64,000 bases of DNA, from the NCBI RefSeq assembly GCF_006715785.1, contig NZ_VFNX01000001.1:1116001-1180000 (forward strand), in the 5' to 3' direction. Under the pieces are notes generated by a model, which searched no databases, was not told the origin of the DNA, and was given only the letters and a program-made list of their open reading frames with translations. A program made the translations under genes and the position numbers. How positions within the stretch are numbered: the stretch's first letter is position 1; every line of letters starts with the position of its first letter. Source of the stretch: Streptomyces puniciscabiei. GTDB lineage: Bacteria > Actinomycetota > Actinomycetes > Streptomycetales > Streptomycetaceae. Of the stretch, positions 35,335 through 44,588 are shown in pieces.

Positions 35335-35401
35335 ATTCGCATCCTCTTCCTTCCGGGCGCTTCGGTGCGCCCGTTCCGCGAACCTCCTCAGGACGGTGCA
35401 C

Positions 35402-35935
35402 GTGTCTGTCTCCCCTGCTTCCGTGTCCCCTGCTGTCGGCTCGGCGCCCACCCAGGCGGACCTCCTCGACTTCGTACGGCGTACGGCCGCCGACGCCGAG
35501 CTGATCGCCTCCCTTCCGCTCGACCCGGAGGGCCGCACCTGGGTGCGGCTGAAGGGTCCGCGCGGCAGCGAGGCATGGCTCATCGGCTGGCCGCCCGGCA
35601 CCGGCACCGGCTGGCACGACCACGCCGAATCGGTCGGCGCGTTCCTCACCGCCTCGGGCGCTCTCAAGGAGAACTCCCTCGCCACCCGGCTGCCCACCGA
35701 CGGCTGGAAGACCCTGGAACTCGCCGACGGTGTGGACCGCGAACGCCGGCTGCCCGCCGGCGAGGGCCGTGCCTTCGGCCGCCACCATGTGCACGAGGTC
35801 CTCAACGAGTCCCGTACGGAACACGCGATCTCCGTGCACGCCTACTACCCGCCCCTGCCGCGCATCCGCCGCTACAGTCGCAGCGGTCAGGTCCTGCGCC
35901 TGGAGCAGGTCGAACGCCCGGAGGACTGGCAGTGA
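35402..35935 (+). CDS. Cysteine dioxygenase family protein
   Basis: 177-residue cupin that oxidises cysteine to cysteine sulfinate with non-heme iron. Metal-binding motif GTGWHDHAESVGAF around residue 65-78 and the second cupin motif GRHHVHEVLNES near 125, then SVHAYYPPLPRIRRY with the conserved Tyr region. The GTG at 35402 is preferred: AGGA lies 8 bases before it, while the GTG at 35396 is too close. The stop overlaps the GTG of the rhodanese gene (GTGA). Preceded by a cysteine-rich leader peptide. Confidence 0.88.
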   Translation: MSVSPASVSPAVGSAPTQADLLDFVRRTAADAELIASLPLDPEGRTWVRLKGPRGSEAWLIGWPPGTGTGWHDHAESVGAFLTASGALKENSLATRLPTDGWKTLELADGVDRERRLPAGEGRAFGRHHVHEVLNESRTEHAISVHAYYPPLPRIRRYSRSGQVLRLEQVERPEDWQ

Positions 35936-36384
35936 GCGGCGTGCAGGAGACACCGGCGGGCAGCACACCGGCTGCGGCTGCCGTGGGTCAACGGCCGGTC
36001 GGCATCGACGAGTTGCTGGAGCGGGTGCGCACGGGCTACCGGCGCATCGAGGCACGGGAGGCGCATGAGGCGGCGCGGACGGGCGAGGCTCTGCTCGTCG
36101 ACATCCGGTACGCGGCCCTGCGCGAGCGGGACGGGCTGATCCCCGGTGCTCTCGTCATCGAGCGCAACGAACTGGAGTGGCGCCTCGATCCCCAGGGCAG
36201 CCACCGCGTCCCCGAGGCCACCGGCCATGACCTGCGCGTCGTGGTGATCTGCAACGAGGGCTACGCCTCCAGCCTCGCCGCCGCCTCCCTCCACCAACTG
36301 GGCCTGCACCGGGCCACAGACCTCGTGGGCGGCTTCCAGGCATGGCGGGCGGAGGGCCTGCCGGTGGAACCGCCGAAGCCCTGA
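35932..36384 (+). CDS. Rhodanese-like sulfurtransferase domain protein
   Basis: 150-residue single-domain rhodanese. The N-terminal LLVDIRYAALRERDGLIPGAL and the active-site loop VVICNEGYASSLAA, with catalytic Cys near 105, are characteristic; the C-terminal LVGGFQAWRAEGLPV completes the fold. It starts with a GTG overlapping the cysteine dioxygenase stop, so the two are co-translated. Together they probably handle sulfur released in cysteine breakdown. Only 22 bp separates it from the convergent recX. Confidence 0.9.
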   Translation: MSGVQETPAGSTPAAAAVGQRPVGIDELLERVRTGYRRIEAREAHEAARTGEALLVDIRYAALRERDGLIPGALVIERNELEWRLDPQGSHRVPEATGHDLRVVVICNEGYASSLAAASLHQLGLHRATDLVGGFQAWRAEGLPVEPPKP

Positions 36385-36406
36385 CCCCGGAACGGTTTCC
36401 AGGACC

Positions 36407-37273
36407 TCAGTCCTCTTCTCCGAGGAACTCCGTGTCCTCACCCTCTTCCTCCAGGGCCTGGCGGACGACACGGAGGGCCATGCCCTCGGGGTAGCCCTTG
36501 CGGGCGAGCATGCCGGCGAGGCGGCGGAGACGCTTGTCGCGGTCGAGTCCGCGGGTGGCGCGCAGTTTGCGGGCCACGAGCTCGCGGGCCGTCGCCTCCT
36601 CCTGCTCGGAGTCGAGCTGGGAGACGGCCTCGTCGATCAGCGCCGAGTCGACCCCCTTGGTGCGCAGTTCCCGGGCGAGCGCCCGGCGCGCCAGTCCCCG
36701 GCCGTGGTGCCGGGACTCCACCCAGGCGTCCGCGAACGCGCCATCGTCGATCAGTCCGACCTCCTCGAACCGCGACAGCACCTCCTCGGCCACGTCCTCG
36801 GGGATGTCCCGCTGGCGCAGGGCGTCCGCGAGTTGCCTGCGGGTGCGCGGGGTCCCGGTGAGCAGGCGCAGGCAGATCGCCCGTGCCCGCTCAGCCGGGT
36901 CCCCTGAAGACTCCCCCCGCTCGGCCCTCGACGAGGAAGGGGCGCCTTCGTCCTCACCGGGCGCGTCCCCGAAACCGCGCCGCCGCCGACCGCGCCCCCG
37001 GCCGGCTCGCGAGCCGGGGCCACCGCGGGAGCCTCGGCCGGGCGAGCCACCCCCGTACGGCTCGTCGCCCGGATCGCCCGGGTGTGCTCCGTCGGCATCC
37101 CCGTGTCCACCGGTGCCGCGGTACGCGTCGTGCCTGTCGTGACTCTCGTAACCGTCGTCCGGGTGTCCGTCGGCACCGCCCGGGGCTGACCCCGGGTGGC
37201 CCCCGGTGCCCCTCCCCCGTGGGGCACCGGGGGTGGCGTACTCGTACTCGGCCCAGTCGGTTCGTCGTGTCAC
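36407..37273 (-). CDS. recX: Regulatory protein RecX with long basic N-terminal extension
   Basis: 288 residues. The C-terminal 160 residues are the RecX fold: [64 protein letters not shown] and [17 protein letters not shown]. RecX binds RecA filaments and limits their activity. The first 120 residues are Gly/Asp/Arg-rich and low complexity ([12 protein letters not shown]), an extension typical for Streptomyces. The GTG start is 3 bp after the recA stop, so the two are coupled and share the DNA-damage promoters upstream of recA. Confidence 0.95.
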   Translation of the reverse strand: MTRRTDWAEYEYATPGAPRGRGTGGHPGSAPGGADGHPDDGYESHDRHDAYRGTGGHGDADGAHPGDPGDEPYGGGSPGRGSRGGPGSRAGRGRGRRRRGFGDAPGEDEGAPSSSRAERGESSGDPAERARAICLRLLTGTPRTRRQLADALRQRDIPEDVAEEVLSRFEEVGLIDDGAFADAWVESRHHGRGLARRALARELRTKGVDSALIDEAVSQLDSEQEEATARELVARKLRATRGLDRDKRLRRLAGMLARKGYPEGMALRVVRQALEEEGEDTEFLGEED

Positions 37274-37276
37274 GGG

Positions 37277-38404
<1,128 letters not shown>

Positions 38405-38447
38405 GGGTTCCACCCGGTTTGCTTGAGTCGATCGCTTCACGTCAAAG

Positions 38448-38470
38448 ACGCTAACGCCTGCCACTGACAA
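38448..38470 (-). promoter_or_regulatory. RecA-independent DNA-damage promoter (RecA-NDp) of recA
   Basis: Read on the minus strand, TTGTCAGTGGC, 6 bases, TAGCGT. This agrees with the actinobacterial RecA-NDp consensus (TTGTCAGTGGC-N6-TAGNGT, as I recall it) in both halves and spacing. It is 44 bp before the recA ATG. Confidence 0.75.
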
Positions 38471-38566
38471 TGCGCCCCGACGCAGGCCCAGCCTGTGGAT
38501 AACCGCGGAACTTCTCCCAGCAAAACGGGACGAAATCCACTTCCAAAACCTCGCCTGAGCCTCCAT

Positions 38567-38582
38567 GAGAATAGATGTTCGA
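38567..38582 (-). promoter_or_regulatory. Candidate LexA (SOS) box upstream of recA
   Basis: Minus-strand TCGAACATCTATTCTC agrees with the actinobacterial SOS box TCGAAC-N4-GTTCGA at 12 of 16 positions, with the left half perfect. It lies 163 bp before the recA start and 40 bp after the end of the exporter gene. Confidence 0.55.
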
Positions 38583-38621
38583 TTTTAGTGTCAAGCGCCC
38601 CCGCTTCCGGGGCGCACTCCG

Positions 38622-39887
38622 CTACGCCGACTCCTCCGGCTCGGGCTGCCCGGCCCGCGGTCGGCGCATGCGGGCGAGCACGCCGGGACCGCCGGGGCCC
38701 CGGTCGCGGTGCCCGTGCACCCGGGGGTCGTCCGTGACGGCGTACCGCTTCACATAGGCCCCCAGGAAGGCCTGGAGGGTGGCCACCGCCGGAATGGCGA
38801 TCAGCGCGCCTACGGCGCCCAGCAACGCGGTGCCTGCGATGACCGAGCCGAAGGCCACCGCGGGGTGGATGTCGACCGTCCTGGCGGTCAGCTTGGGCTG
38901 GAGCATGTAGTTCTCGAACTGCTGGTAGACCACCACGAAGGCCAGCACCCACACCGCGTACCAGGGGTCGACGGTGAACGCGATCAGCATCGGCAGCGCG
39001 CCGGCGAGATAGGTGCCGAGGGTCGGGATGAACTGCGAGACCAGGCCCACCCAGACACCGAGCACGGGCGCGTACGGCACGCCGAGGGCCTGGAGCAGGA
39101 TGTAGTGGGCGATGCCGGAGATGAGCGCCATCAGGCCGCGCGAGTAGAGATAGCCGCCCGTCTTGTCGACGGCGATCTCCCAGGCCCGCAGCACCTCCGC
39201 CTGGCGTGCGGGCGGCAGGACGGAGCACAGGGCGCGGCGCAGCCGGGGACCGTCGGCCGCGAAGTAGAAGGAGAACAGCCCCACCGTCAGCAGCTGGAAC
39301 AGCCCGCCGAGCACCTGCGCGGAGACGTCGAGGACACCGGCGGCGCTGTTCTGCGCGTACTTGCGCAGCCAGTCGGAGTGGAGCAGGCCCTCCTGGACGT
39401 CCACGCGCCGGAGCTCTGTGTGGAAGGTCTCATTGATCCAGTTGATGAGCGAGTCAAGGTATTGCGGGAAACCCTCGACCATCTTGATGATCTGGCCGGC
39501 CAGCATGGAGCCGAGCAGTGCGACGAACCCGGCGACGGCGATCGTCAGCCCGAGGAAGACCAGGAAGGTGGCCAGCCCCCGGCGCATGCCACGCGCGGCC
39601 ATCCGGCTCACCGCGGGCTCGATCGCGAGGGCCAGGAAGAACGCGATCAACACGTTGATCAACAGTCCGGTCAGCTGGTGGAAGGCCCAGCTGCCGAGCT
39701 GGAAGGCGGCGATCAGCGCGAGCGCGAGCACCATGGCGCGCGGCAGCCAGCGCGGCATGCGGCCGACCGCGGCGACGGCTCCGGGGGCCGTGGGCCGCTC
39801 GGGCGGTGTCGTGCCGGCCGGTGCCGCGTCCCGGGTCAGCGGCTCGTTGTCCTCGTCGATGGGTGCCACGGGCCAAGTCTCGCCCAC
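38622..39887 (-). CDS. AI-2E family (PerM-like) transporter
   Basis: 421 residues with about seven or eight membrane helices, starting PRAMVLALALIAAFQLG near residue 50. The family stretch ISGIAHYILLQALGVPYAPVLG and IPTLGTYLAGALPMLIAF with VYQQFENYMLQPKL is clear. Members export small molecules or ions; named after a proposed AI-2 exporter, but the substrate here is not known. N-terminal 45 and C-terminal 40 residues are low-complexity cytosolic tails. The start is a GTG at 39887 or at 39869; neither has a strong ribosome site. Located upstream of recA on the same strand. Confidence 0.88.
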   Translation of the reverse strand: MGETWPVAPIDEDNEPLTRDAAPAGTTPPERPTAPGAVAAVGRMPRWLPRAMVLALALIAAFQLGSWAFHQLTGLLINVLIAFFLALAIEPAVSRMAARGMRRGLATFLVFLGLTIAVAGFVALLGSMLAGQIIKMVEGFPQYLDSLINWINETFHTELRRVDVQEGLLHSDWLRKYAQNSAAGVLDVSAQVLGGLFQLLTVGLFSFYFAADGPRLRRALCSVLPPARQAEVLRAWEIAVDKTGGYLYSRGLMALISGIAHYILLQALGVPYAPVLGVWVGLVSQFIPTLGTYLAGALPMLIAFTVDPWYAVWVLAFVVVYQQFENYMLQPKLTARTVDIHPAVAFGSVIAGTALLGAVGALIAIPAVATLQAFLGAYVKRYAVTDDPRVHGHRDRGPGGPGVLARMRRPRAGQPEPEESA

Positions 39888-39999
39888 GCCACCGGCAACC
39901 GGCGCCCACCCTCGATCTTCGTGACCGATCGGTGCGGTACGACGGATCTCCTCCCGGACGACCGGGAGATCTCGGACAGCCGGTCAGCCGGTCAGTGGA

Positions 40000-40194
40000 T
40001 CAGCGCCGCTCACCCGGCACGTCCATGACCGTACAGACCACGCGCCACACGTCCTTCGCGTCCCAGCCGGCGTCCAGCGCCTCCTTCACGGTGCGCCCGC
40101 CCAGCTCCGACATGACGTGATCGCGCGCGAAGGTGTCGGCGTATCCCGGACCGAAGTGTTCCGCCATCCGCTGCCAGAAGACCGTCAACCGCAT
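40000..40194 (-). CDS. DUF3046 family protein
   Basis: 64 residues starting MRLTVFWQRMAEHFGPGYAD, with the conserved WDAKDVWRVVCTVMDVP end. DUF3046 genes stand just upstream of recA in many actinobacteria, which fits here. GGAG lies 9 bases before the ATG at 40194. The first 27 bp of the gene region are duplicated at 40941-40967. Function unknown. Confidence 0.88.
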   Translation of the reverse strand: MRLTVFWQRMAEHFGPGYADTFARDHVMSELGGRTVKEALDAGWDAKDVWRVVCTVMDVPGERR

Positions 40195-40196
40195 GA
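40170..40196 (+). repeat. 27-bp direct repeat, copy 1
   Basis: Starts GCTGCCAGAAGACCGTCAAC and matches 40941-40967 at 26 of 27 bases in the same orientation. This copy is the start of the DUF3046 gene. Confidence 0.85.
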
Positions 40197-40244
40197 GTTC
40201 CGCTCCATACCCGTCATGAGCTGCACGTTTCCAGCCTCTCACGG

Positions 40245-40727
40245 TCAGCGTGCCTTGCGCGGGTGCCGTTGCGCCCACGCTGCCGTCTCTTGCCGGAGGT
40301 AGGCGGGTACGCACCAGCGCGGCCGGTTGAACCAGGCCACCGTGAGCTGGAGGACGACGCCGACCAGAAAGACGACGATCAGCAGGACGGCCACGACGAC
40401 TGCCGGGGAGGGACCCTCCTGGTGCTGGCCGACACCGGCGGCGACGAACATCAGCATCGCCGGCAGCAGAGCCACGACGCCGGCCGCAAAGGGAGCCCAG
40501 CCGCGGACCAGTCCGCGGCTGACGTCCTCCTTGAACCGGAACACGCCTCGGCTCACGACCTGCTGGTAGTAGTCCGGGTCCTTCCACAACCGCTGGGCAC
40601 GCCAGACCGAGAAGCAGGCGCTGCCGCCCCAGAAGACCAACAGAAAGATCCCCACACCTATCGCCCCGTCCTGGAACCAGCCGGCGGTGTCGGTGATGGC
40701 ATGGTTGACGCAGCTGCTGGAGAACAC
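40245..40727 (-). CDS. Membrane protein, possibly 5'-truncated by a frameshift
   Basis: 160 residues from a GTG at 40727, with three membrane segments (GAIGVGIFLLVFWGGSACFS, WAPFAAGVVALLPAMLMFVA, VVVAVLLIVVFLVGVVLQLT) and a cytosolic loop WRAQRLWKDPDYYQQVVSRG. The GTG has no ribosome site. Immediately upstream, a different frame (from the ATG at 40852, MSVRKSVAAGASGGVADTAI) shows G/C-rich third positions up to about 40735 and then loses them just where this frame gains them. The real gene may have started upstream and been shifted by one base. No family recognised. Confidence 0.6.
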   Translation of the reverse strand: MFSSSCVNHAITDTAGWFQDGAIGVGIFLLVFWGGSACFSVWRAQRLWKDPDYYQQVVSRGVFRFKEDVSRGLVRGWAPFAAGVVALLPAMLMFVAAGVGQHQEGPSPAVVVAVLLIVVFLVGVVLQLTVAWFNRPRWCVPAYLRQETAAWAQRHPRKAR

Positions 40728-41045
40728 GGCGACAGCACCGTCGCACCGATCGCCGCGGCCCGGAAGGCACCCGCCCGTGCGGCGCCCCAGCCTATCGCCG
40801 TGTCGGCGACGCCCCCGGACGCCCCGGCCGCCACGGACTTGCGGACGGACATGCCGGCGTCGCGCGAGGTGGCGGACAGCGCGGTGAACGCGCTCGGCGA
40901 CCACACCGTCTCGGCCTGGCACGGCGGCCCCCACCCGGTCGCTGCCAGAAGACCGTCAACCGGATGACTCCGGTATCCCGCCCCTGGGGGTGGGCCCCGG
41001 CCGGGAGCGCTTGCCGAGACCGCTTTCCGTCCTACGGTCTGACGC
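40728..41045. other. Gap with upstream remnant of the membrane protein and a duplicated segment
   Basis: This 318-bp stretch holds a minus-strand frame with coding-like base bias (about 40735-40906), which may be the displaced 5' part of the membrane protein gene, and the second copy of the 27-bp direct repeat (40941-40967). No complete gene is supported. The promoter of the plus-strand gene at 41046 must lie in its right end. Confidence 0.45.
40941..40967 (+). repeat. 27-bp direct repeat, copy 2
   Basis: Identical to 40170-40196 except one base, and followed by weaker similarity to the region upstream of DUF3046. The two copies bracket the membrane protein gene. Confidence 0.85.
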
Positions 41046-41990
41046 ATGGCCGAAACAGGAGCTTCCCCACTCCCCTCCACGTCCCCGGCGCGCTCCCCGC
41101 TCTTCCGCGCCGAGCAGTTCGTGTGGCTCACCGCGCGCGTGCTGGAACAGCGCCTCTTCGCGTACCACTTCCTGCACAGCACCCCGGACGCGGTGGAAGC
41201 GGCGCTGGACGCCTACCGCAACGAGGACGGCGGATACGGGCACGCCCTGGAGCCCGATCTGCGCGGCCCGGTGAGCCAGCCCCTGCACACCGCGCACGCC
41301 CTGCGCGTCCTGGACGCCATCGGGCGCTGCGGCGGGCAGCGGGTGGAGCGCCTGTGCCGCTATCTGACCTCGATCTCCACCGCGGACGGCGCCCTGCCGG
41401 CGATCCACCCCAGCCAGCGCGGATATCCAGCGGCACCGTTCGTCCCGGTCGTCGACGACCCGCCCAGCGATCTGCTCGCCACCGGACCGGTGGTCGGGCT
41501 GCTGCACCGCAATGAGGTGTGGCACGCCTGGCTGTTCCGGGCCACCGACTTCTGCTGGCAGGCCGTGGAGTCCCTGGAGAAGTCCCACCCGTACGAGGTG
41601 GAGGCCGCCGTGGCCTTCCTCGACTCCGCTCCCGACCGCTCGCGCGCTCAGGCCGCGGCGGACCGGCTCGGTCGCCTGGTGCGCGAGCAGCGGCTCGCGG
41701 CCCTGGAACCGGACCGGCTCGACGCGTATCCGGTCGCGTCCGGCTACGCCCCGGGCGAGCACCACTTCCCGCACGACTTCGCCAAGTCCCCAGAGTCGCT
41801 CGCCCGCGCGTGGTTCACGGACGACGAGATGGCGCGTTCCCTGGACCACCTGGCCACCGAGCAGCAGGACGACGGCGGCTGGCCGATCCGGTGGCGTCAG
41901 TGGGCCCCTGCCCCCGCGCTGGAGGCGCGCCCCCTGGTGACGATCGAGGCCCTGCGCACCCTGCGGGCTTACGGCCGTTTCGTGGGCTGA
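41046..41990 (+). CDS. Prenyltransferase/terpene-cyclase-like (alpha-alpha toroid) protein
   Basis: 314 residues. Repeated motifs of the toroid fold are seen: DAYRNEDGGYGHALEPDL near residue 60, VVDDPPSDLLATGPVVGLLH near 140, and EQQDDGGWPIRWRQW near 280 (a QW-like motif). The catalytic DxDD of squalene-hopene cyclases is absent, so enzyme activity is not supported; it may bind rather than convert substrate. Stands alone on the plus strand. Just after its stop are three copies of a 13-bp repeat (CTGATGCGGTGCG type). Confidence 0.75.
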   Translation: MAETGASPLPSTSPARSPLFRAEQFVWLTARVLEQRLFAYHFLHSTPDAVEAALDAYRNEDGGYGHALEPDLRGPVSQPLHTAHALRVLDAIGRCGGQRVERLCRYLTSISTADGALPAIHPSQRGYPAAPFVPVVDDPPSDLLATGPVVGLLHRNEVWHAWLFRATDFCWQAVESLEKSHPYEVEAAVAFLDSAPDRSRAQAAADRLGRLVREQRLAALEPDRLDAYPVASGYAPGEHHFPHDFAKSPESLARAWFTDDEMARSLDHLATEQQDDGGWPIRWRQWAPAPALEARPLVTIEALRTLRAYGRFVG

Positions 41991-42122
41991 TGCGGTGCGC
42001 TGATGCGGTGCGCCGATGTGGTGCCGTACGGCGGCTGATCGCATCCCGCGCCGCGGCCGGGCGCCACCGGTACGCGCGCGGAACCACCCGCGTGAGCCGT
42101 GTCGGCCCGCGCCGGTGGTGCG

Positions 42123-42431
42123 TCAACCGCCGAGCGCCCGTACGCCCGCCGTCACCACCACGGCCGCCGTGACGACCAGCAGGAACGGCGCGCGGAGCAC
42201 CAGCGCCACGGCGGCCGCGCCGAGCCCCGCGACTCGTGCGTCCAGCATGAGCGCGTGCCCGTCGGCGAACGTCTGCTGAGCCGTGAGCGCGGCGAGGAGG
42301 GCGACGGGCAGCAGGGCGGCGAGCCGCCGTACGAACGGCCGCTCCATGGCACCCGCGGGCACCAGCAGCCCGGCGAGCTTGACGGCGTAGCAGCCGAGGG
42401 CGGTCAGGCCGATCGCGATCCAGGTGTTCAC
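42123..42431 (-). CDS. azlD: AzlD-like branched-chain amino acid exporter subunit
   Basis: 102 residues, four hydrophobic segments, starting with WIAIGLTALGCYAVKLAGLL and RPFVRRLAALLPVALLAALT, as in AzlD (LIV-E small subunit). The GTG start overlaps the azlC stop (GTGA). With AzlC it forms a two-subunit exporter for branched-chain amino acids or analogues. Confidence 0.88.
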   Translation of the reverse strand: MNTWIAIGLTALGCYAVKLAGLLVPAGAMERPFVRRLAALLPVALLAALTAQQTFADGHALMLDARVAGLGAAAVALVLRAPFLLVVTAAVVVTAGVRALGG

Positions 42432-43300
42432 CGATCCTCCTCCGCCACGGCGTCGCCGTCCGATCCATAATCTCCATTGATCCGGTCAACCTGGTCAATC
42501 CGGTCCACTCGGGTCGCTCCGTCCGATCCGGTGCGTCCAGTCGGTCCACCGGTCCAGCCCGGCCCACGTCCTCCGCCCTGTCGGCCACGCCCCGCGCGAC
42601 GGCCTTCGGCGACGAGAGCCACCGGTGCCGCCAGGGCCGCCACCAGGACCGGAACCCCGGCCGGCAGGACGGGCAGCAGGCCGAGGCCCAGCAGGACCGC
42701 CAGGCCCGCGACCGCGCGCTCGGTGGTCGTCCTCAGCATCGGCGCGAGGAGCGCCAGGAACACGGCGGGCCCGGCCGCGTCGAGGCCCCACGCGCGCGTG
42801 TCGCCGATGGCCTTGGCACCGAGCGCGCCGAGCAGCGTGGTGAGGTTCCAGAGCGCGTACAGCGTCAGCCCGGTGACGGTGAAGCCGATCCGCCGGGCCC
42901 GCCGGGTCGGCTGGGCCAGGGTGACCACCGTGGTCTCGTCGATCACCCACTGGGCGGCGAACGGCCGTACCGCGCGCGGGAGGGCGAGCAGCTGCGACAG
43001 TCGCAGCCCGTAGAAGGCGTTGCGGACACCGAGGAAGAAGGCGCCGGCGGCCGCCGTGAACGGATTGCCTCCGGCGGCGAGCGCTCCGACGAGGGCGAAC
43101 TGGGAGGCGCCGGTGAAGACCAGGAGGCTGAGCACGCAGCTCTGGAGCAGCCCGAGCCCGCTGCCGGCCGAGGTCACCCCGAAGGCGAATCCGGACAGAC
43201 CCACGGCGACGCCGACCCCGAGGGCGTCCCGTACGACGGCCCGGTCGGGCTTGCCCGCGTCGCCGGCGCTCATGTCCGCGAGTGCTGTCTGCTGTGCCAC
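42428..43300 (-). CDS. azlC: AzlC-like branched-chain amino acid exporter subunit
   Basis: About 290 residues from the GTG at 43300, or 281 from the ATG at 43273; neither has a strong ribosome site. The family core is clear: VGLSGFAFGVTSAGSGLGLL, LVFTGASQFALVGALAAGGN, FFLGVRNAFYGLRLS and FAAQWVIDETTVV. The last 60 residues after the final helix are a low-complexity Gly/Arg/Asp tail (RIDQVDRINGDYGSDG) made by short DNA repeats, making the protein longer than usual (about 230). Confidence 0.88.
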   Translation of the reverse strand: MAQQTALADMSAGDAGKPDRAVVRDALGVGVAVGLSGFAFGVTSAGSGLGLLQSCVLSLLVFTGASQFALVGALAAGGNPFTAAAGAFFLGVRNAFYGLRLSQLLALPRAVRPFAAQWVIDETTVVTLAQPTRRARRIGFTVTGLTLYALWNLTTLLGALGAKAIGDTRAWGLDAAGPAVFLALLAPMLRTTTERAVAGLAVLLGLGLLPVLPAGVPVLVAALAAPVALVAEGRRAGRGRQGGGRGPGWTGGPTGRTGSDGATRVDRIDQVDRINGDYGSDGDAVAEEDR

Positions 43301-43323
43301 GCCCCGGACGGTACGGGCGCCGC

Positions 43324-44238
43324 TCACCCCGGGTCTTGTACGTTCTTGCGCCCGCGCTCGCCCCTCACCCGCCGCTCGCGCTGGTAGGCCCCCGGGGTCA
43401 CGCCGACGATCCGGGTGAAGTGCCGGTTGAGGTGCGGTTGGTCGGTGAAGCCGACGGCCACCGCCGCCTCGGCGGGAGGCGAGCCCGCGTCCAGCAGGAG
43501 CCGTGCGCGACGCACCCGGGCGTCGGTCAGCCAGGCGTGCGGCGGCATGCCGTAGGCGTCCCGGAACGCCCGCAGCAGCGCGAACGGGCTGGTACCGAGG
43601 TCGCCGGCCAGCCGTTCCAGGGTCGGCGGCTCGGCCATCCGCTCGTCCAGCACCGCACGCGCGCGTGCCGCGATACCGGCTCCGGCCGTGCGGATCGGCC
43701 GCTGTGGCAGGGGCCCGCCGTTCAGCCGCAGCAGCCTGGTCACGGCGACCCGCAGCAGGGTGTCGGCGGCCAGTGCGTTGCCCTCGTCTGCGGCGCGCAG
43801 CACCTGGTGGACCAGGTGGACGGTGTAGGGGTCGTCCAGGACGGGGCTGACGAATCCGGGCGTGCCCCGGATGGTGGTGGTCTCGGCCGCGATCGCGGCG
43901 ACGACCTCGGGTGAGGGATAGACCGCGCCGTACCGCCAGCCCTCGGGGACGCCGGCGCGGCCGGTGTGCGCGGTGTCCGGATTGACGAGGGCGAGGGCTC
44001 CCGCGCCCGCGGACACGTCGGAGCCGCGGTGGTGGAAGACCTCGACGCCGTCGGCTATGGCCGCGATCACGAAGTGCTCGTGCGTGTGCCGGACGAAGGT
44101 CTTGCGGACGTACCGGGCTCGCAGCAGGTCCACGCCCGGCAGCTCGTCGTACCGCCAGTGCCGCGCACGCTCCACCGGCCGACGCCCGCCCGTCTCCCCG
44201 CCCGTCCGTTCCTCGCCCCGCCGAGCCGCACCCGCCAT
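43324..44238 (-). CDS. AraC-family transcriptional regulator
   Basis: 304 residues: an N-terminal cupin sensing domain (VRHTHEHFVIAAIADGVEVF, VNPDTAHTGRAGVPEGW) and a C-terminal AraC double helix-turn-helix (TLERLAGDLGTSPFALLRAF, PPAEAAVAVGFTDQPHLNRH, HFTRIVGVTPGAYQRER). It lies 23 bp upstream of azlC on the same strand, so it probably controls the azlCD exporter and may respond to the exported compound. Start at 44238 or 44247 (both ATG); GGCGGAG precedes. Confidence 0.9.
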   Translation of the reverse strand: MAGAARRGEERTGGETGGRRPVERARHWRYDELPGVDLLRARYVRKTFVRHTHEHFVIAAIADGVEVFHHRGSDVSAGAGALALVNPDTAHTGRAGVPEGWRYGAVYPSPEVVAAIAAETTTIRGTPGFVSPVLDDPYTVHLVHQVLRAADEGNALAADTLLRVAVTRLLRLNGGPLPQRPIRTAGAGIAARARAVLDERMAEPPTLERLAGDLGTSPFALLRAFRDAYGMPPHAWLTDARVRRARLLLDAGSPPAEAAVAVGFTDQPHLNRHFTRIVGVTPGAYQRERRVRGERGRKNVQDPG

Positions 44239-44305
44239 ACCCCCCATTCTCCGCCCACCACCCGCGTCCGGCCTCGGCCCACTCCCGTGCAACGACCCGC
44301 GGCCA

Positions 44306-44485
44306 TCGTCGGCCCCCCGAACCACCGGCGACCCTCGACCGTCGCCGTCGGCTCCCCGAACCACCCGCGCCCCCGGACCGACGCCGTCGGCCCCCGAACC
44401 ACCCGCGCCCCCGGACCGACGCCGTCGGCCCCCGAACCCCCCACACCCCTTGACCGACGCCGTCGCCTCCCCGCACAACCCGCCG
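44306..44485. repeat. Intergenic minisatellite, 38-bp unit, nearly 5 copies
   Basis: Units of 35-39 bp, the two best copies being 38 bp at 44380-44417 and 44418-44455 and beginning GACGCCGTCGGCCCCCGAAC. They fill the gap between the divergent AraC and lhr genes (44239-44588). Unit length is not a multiple of three. Apart from the repeat and presumed promoters, nothing else is seen in the gap. Confidence 0.85.
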
Positions 44486-44588
44486 CGGCCGCCATCTCCC
44501 TCCCCGCGCCCGGCTCCCGCCCAGACCCCGGCGGATAGCGTTCGCGCAGGTCAGCGTGATTGTCAGTGGGCGGGTGCAGGATGGACGC

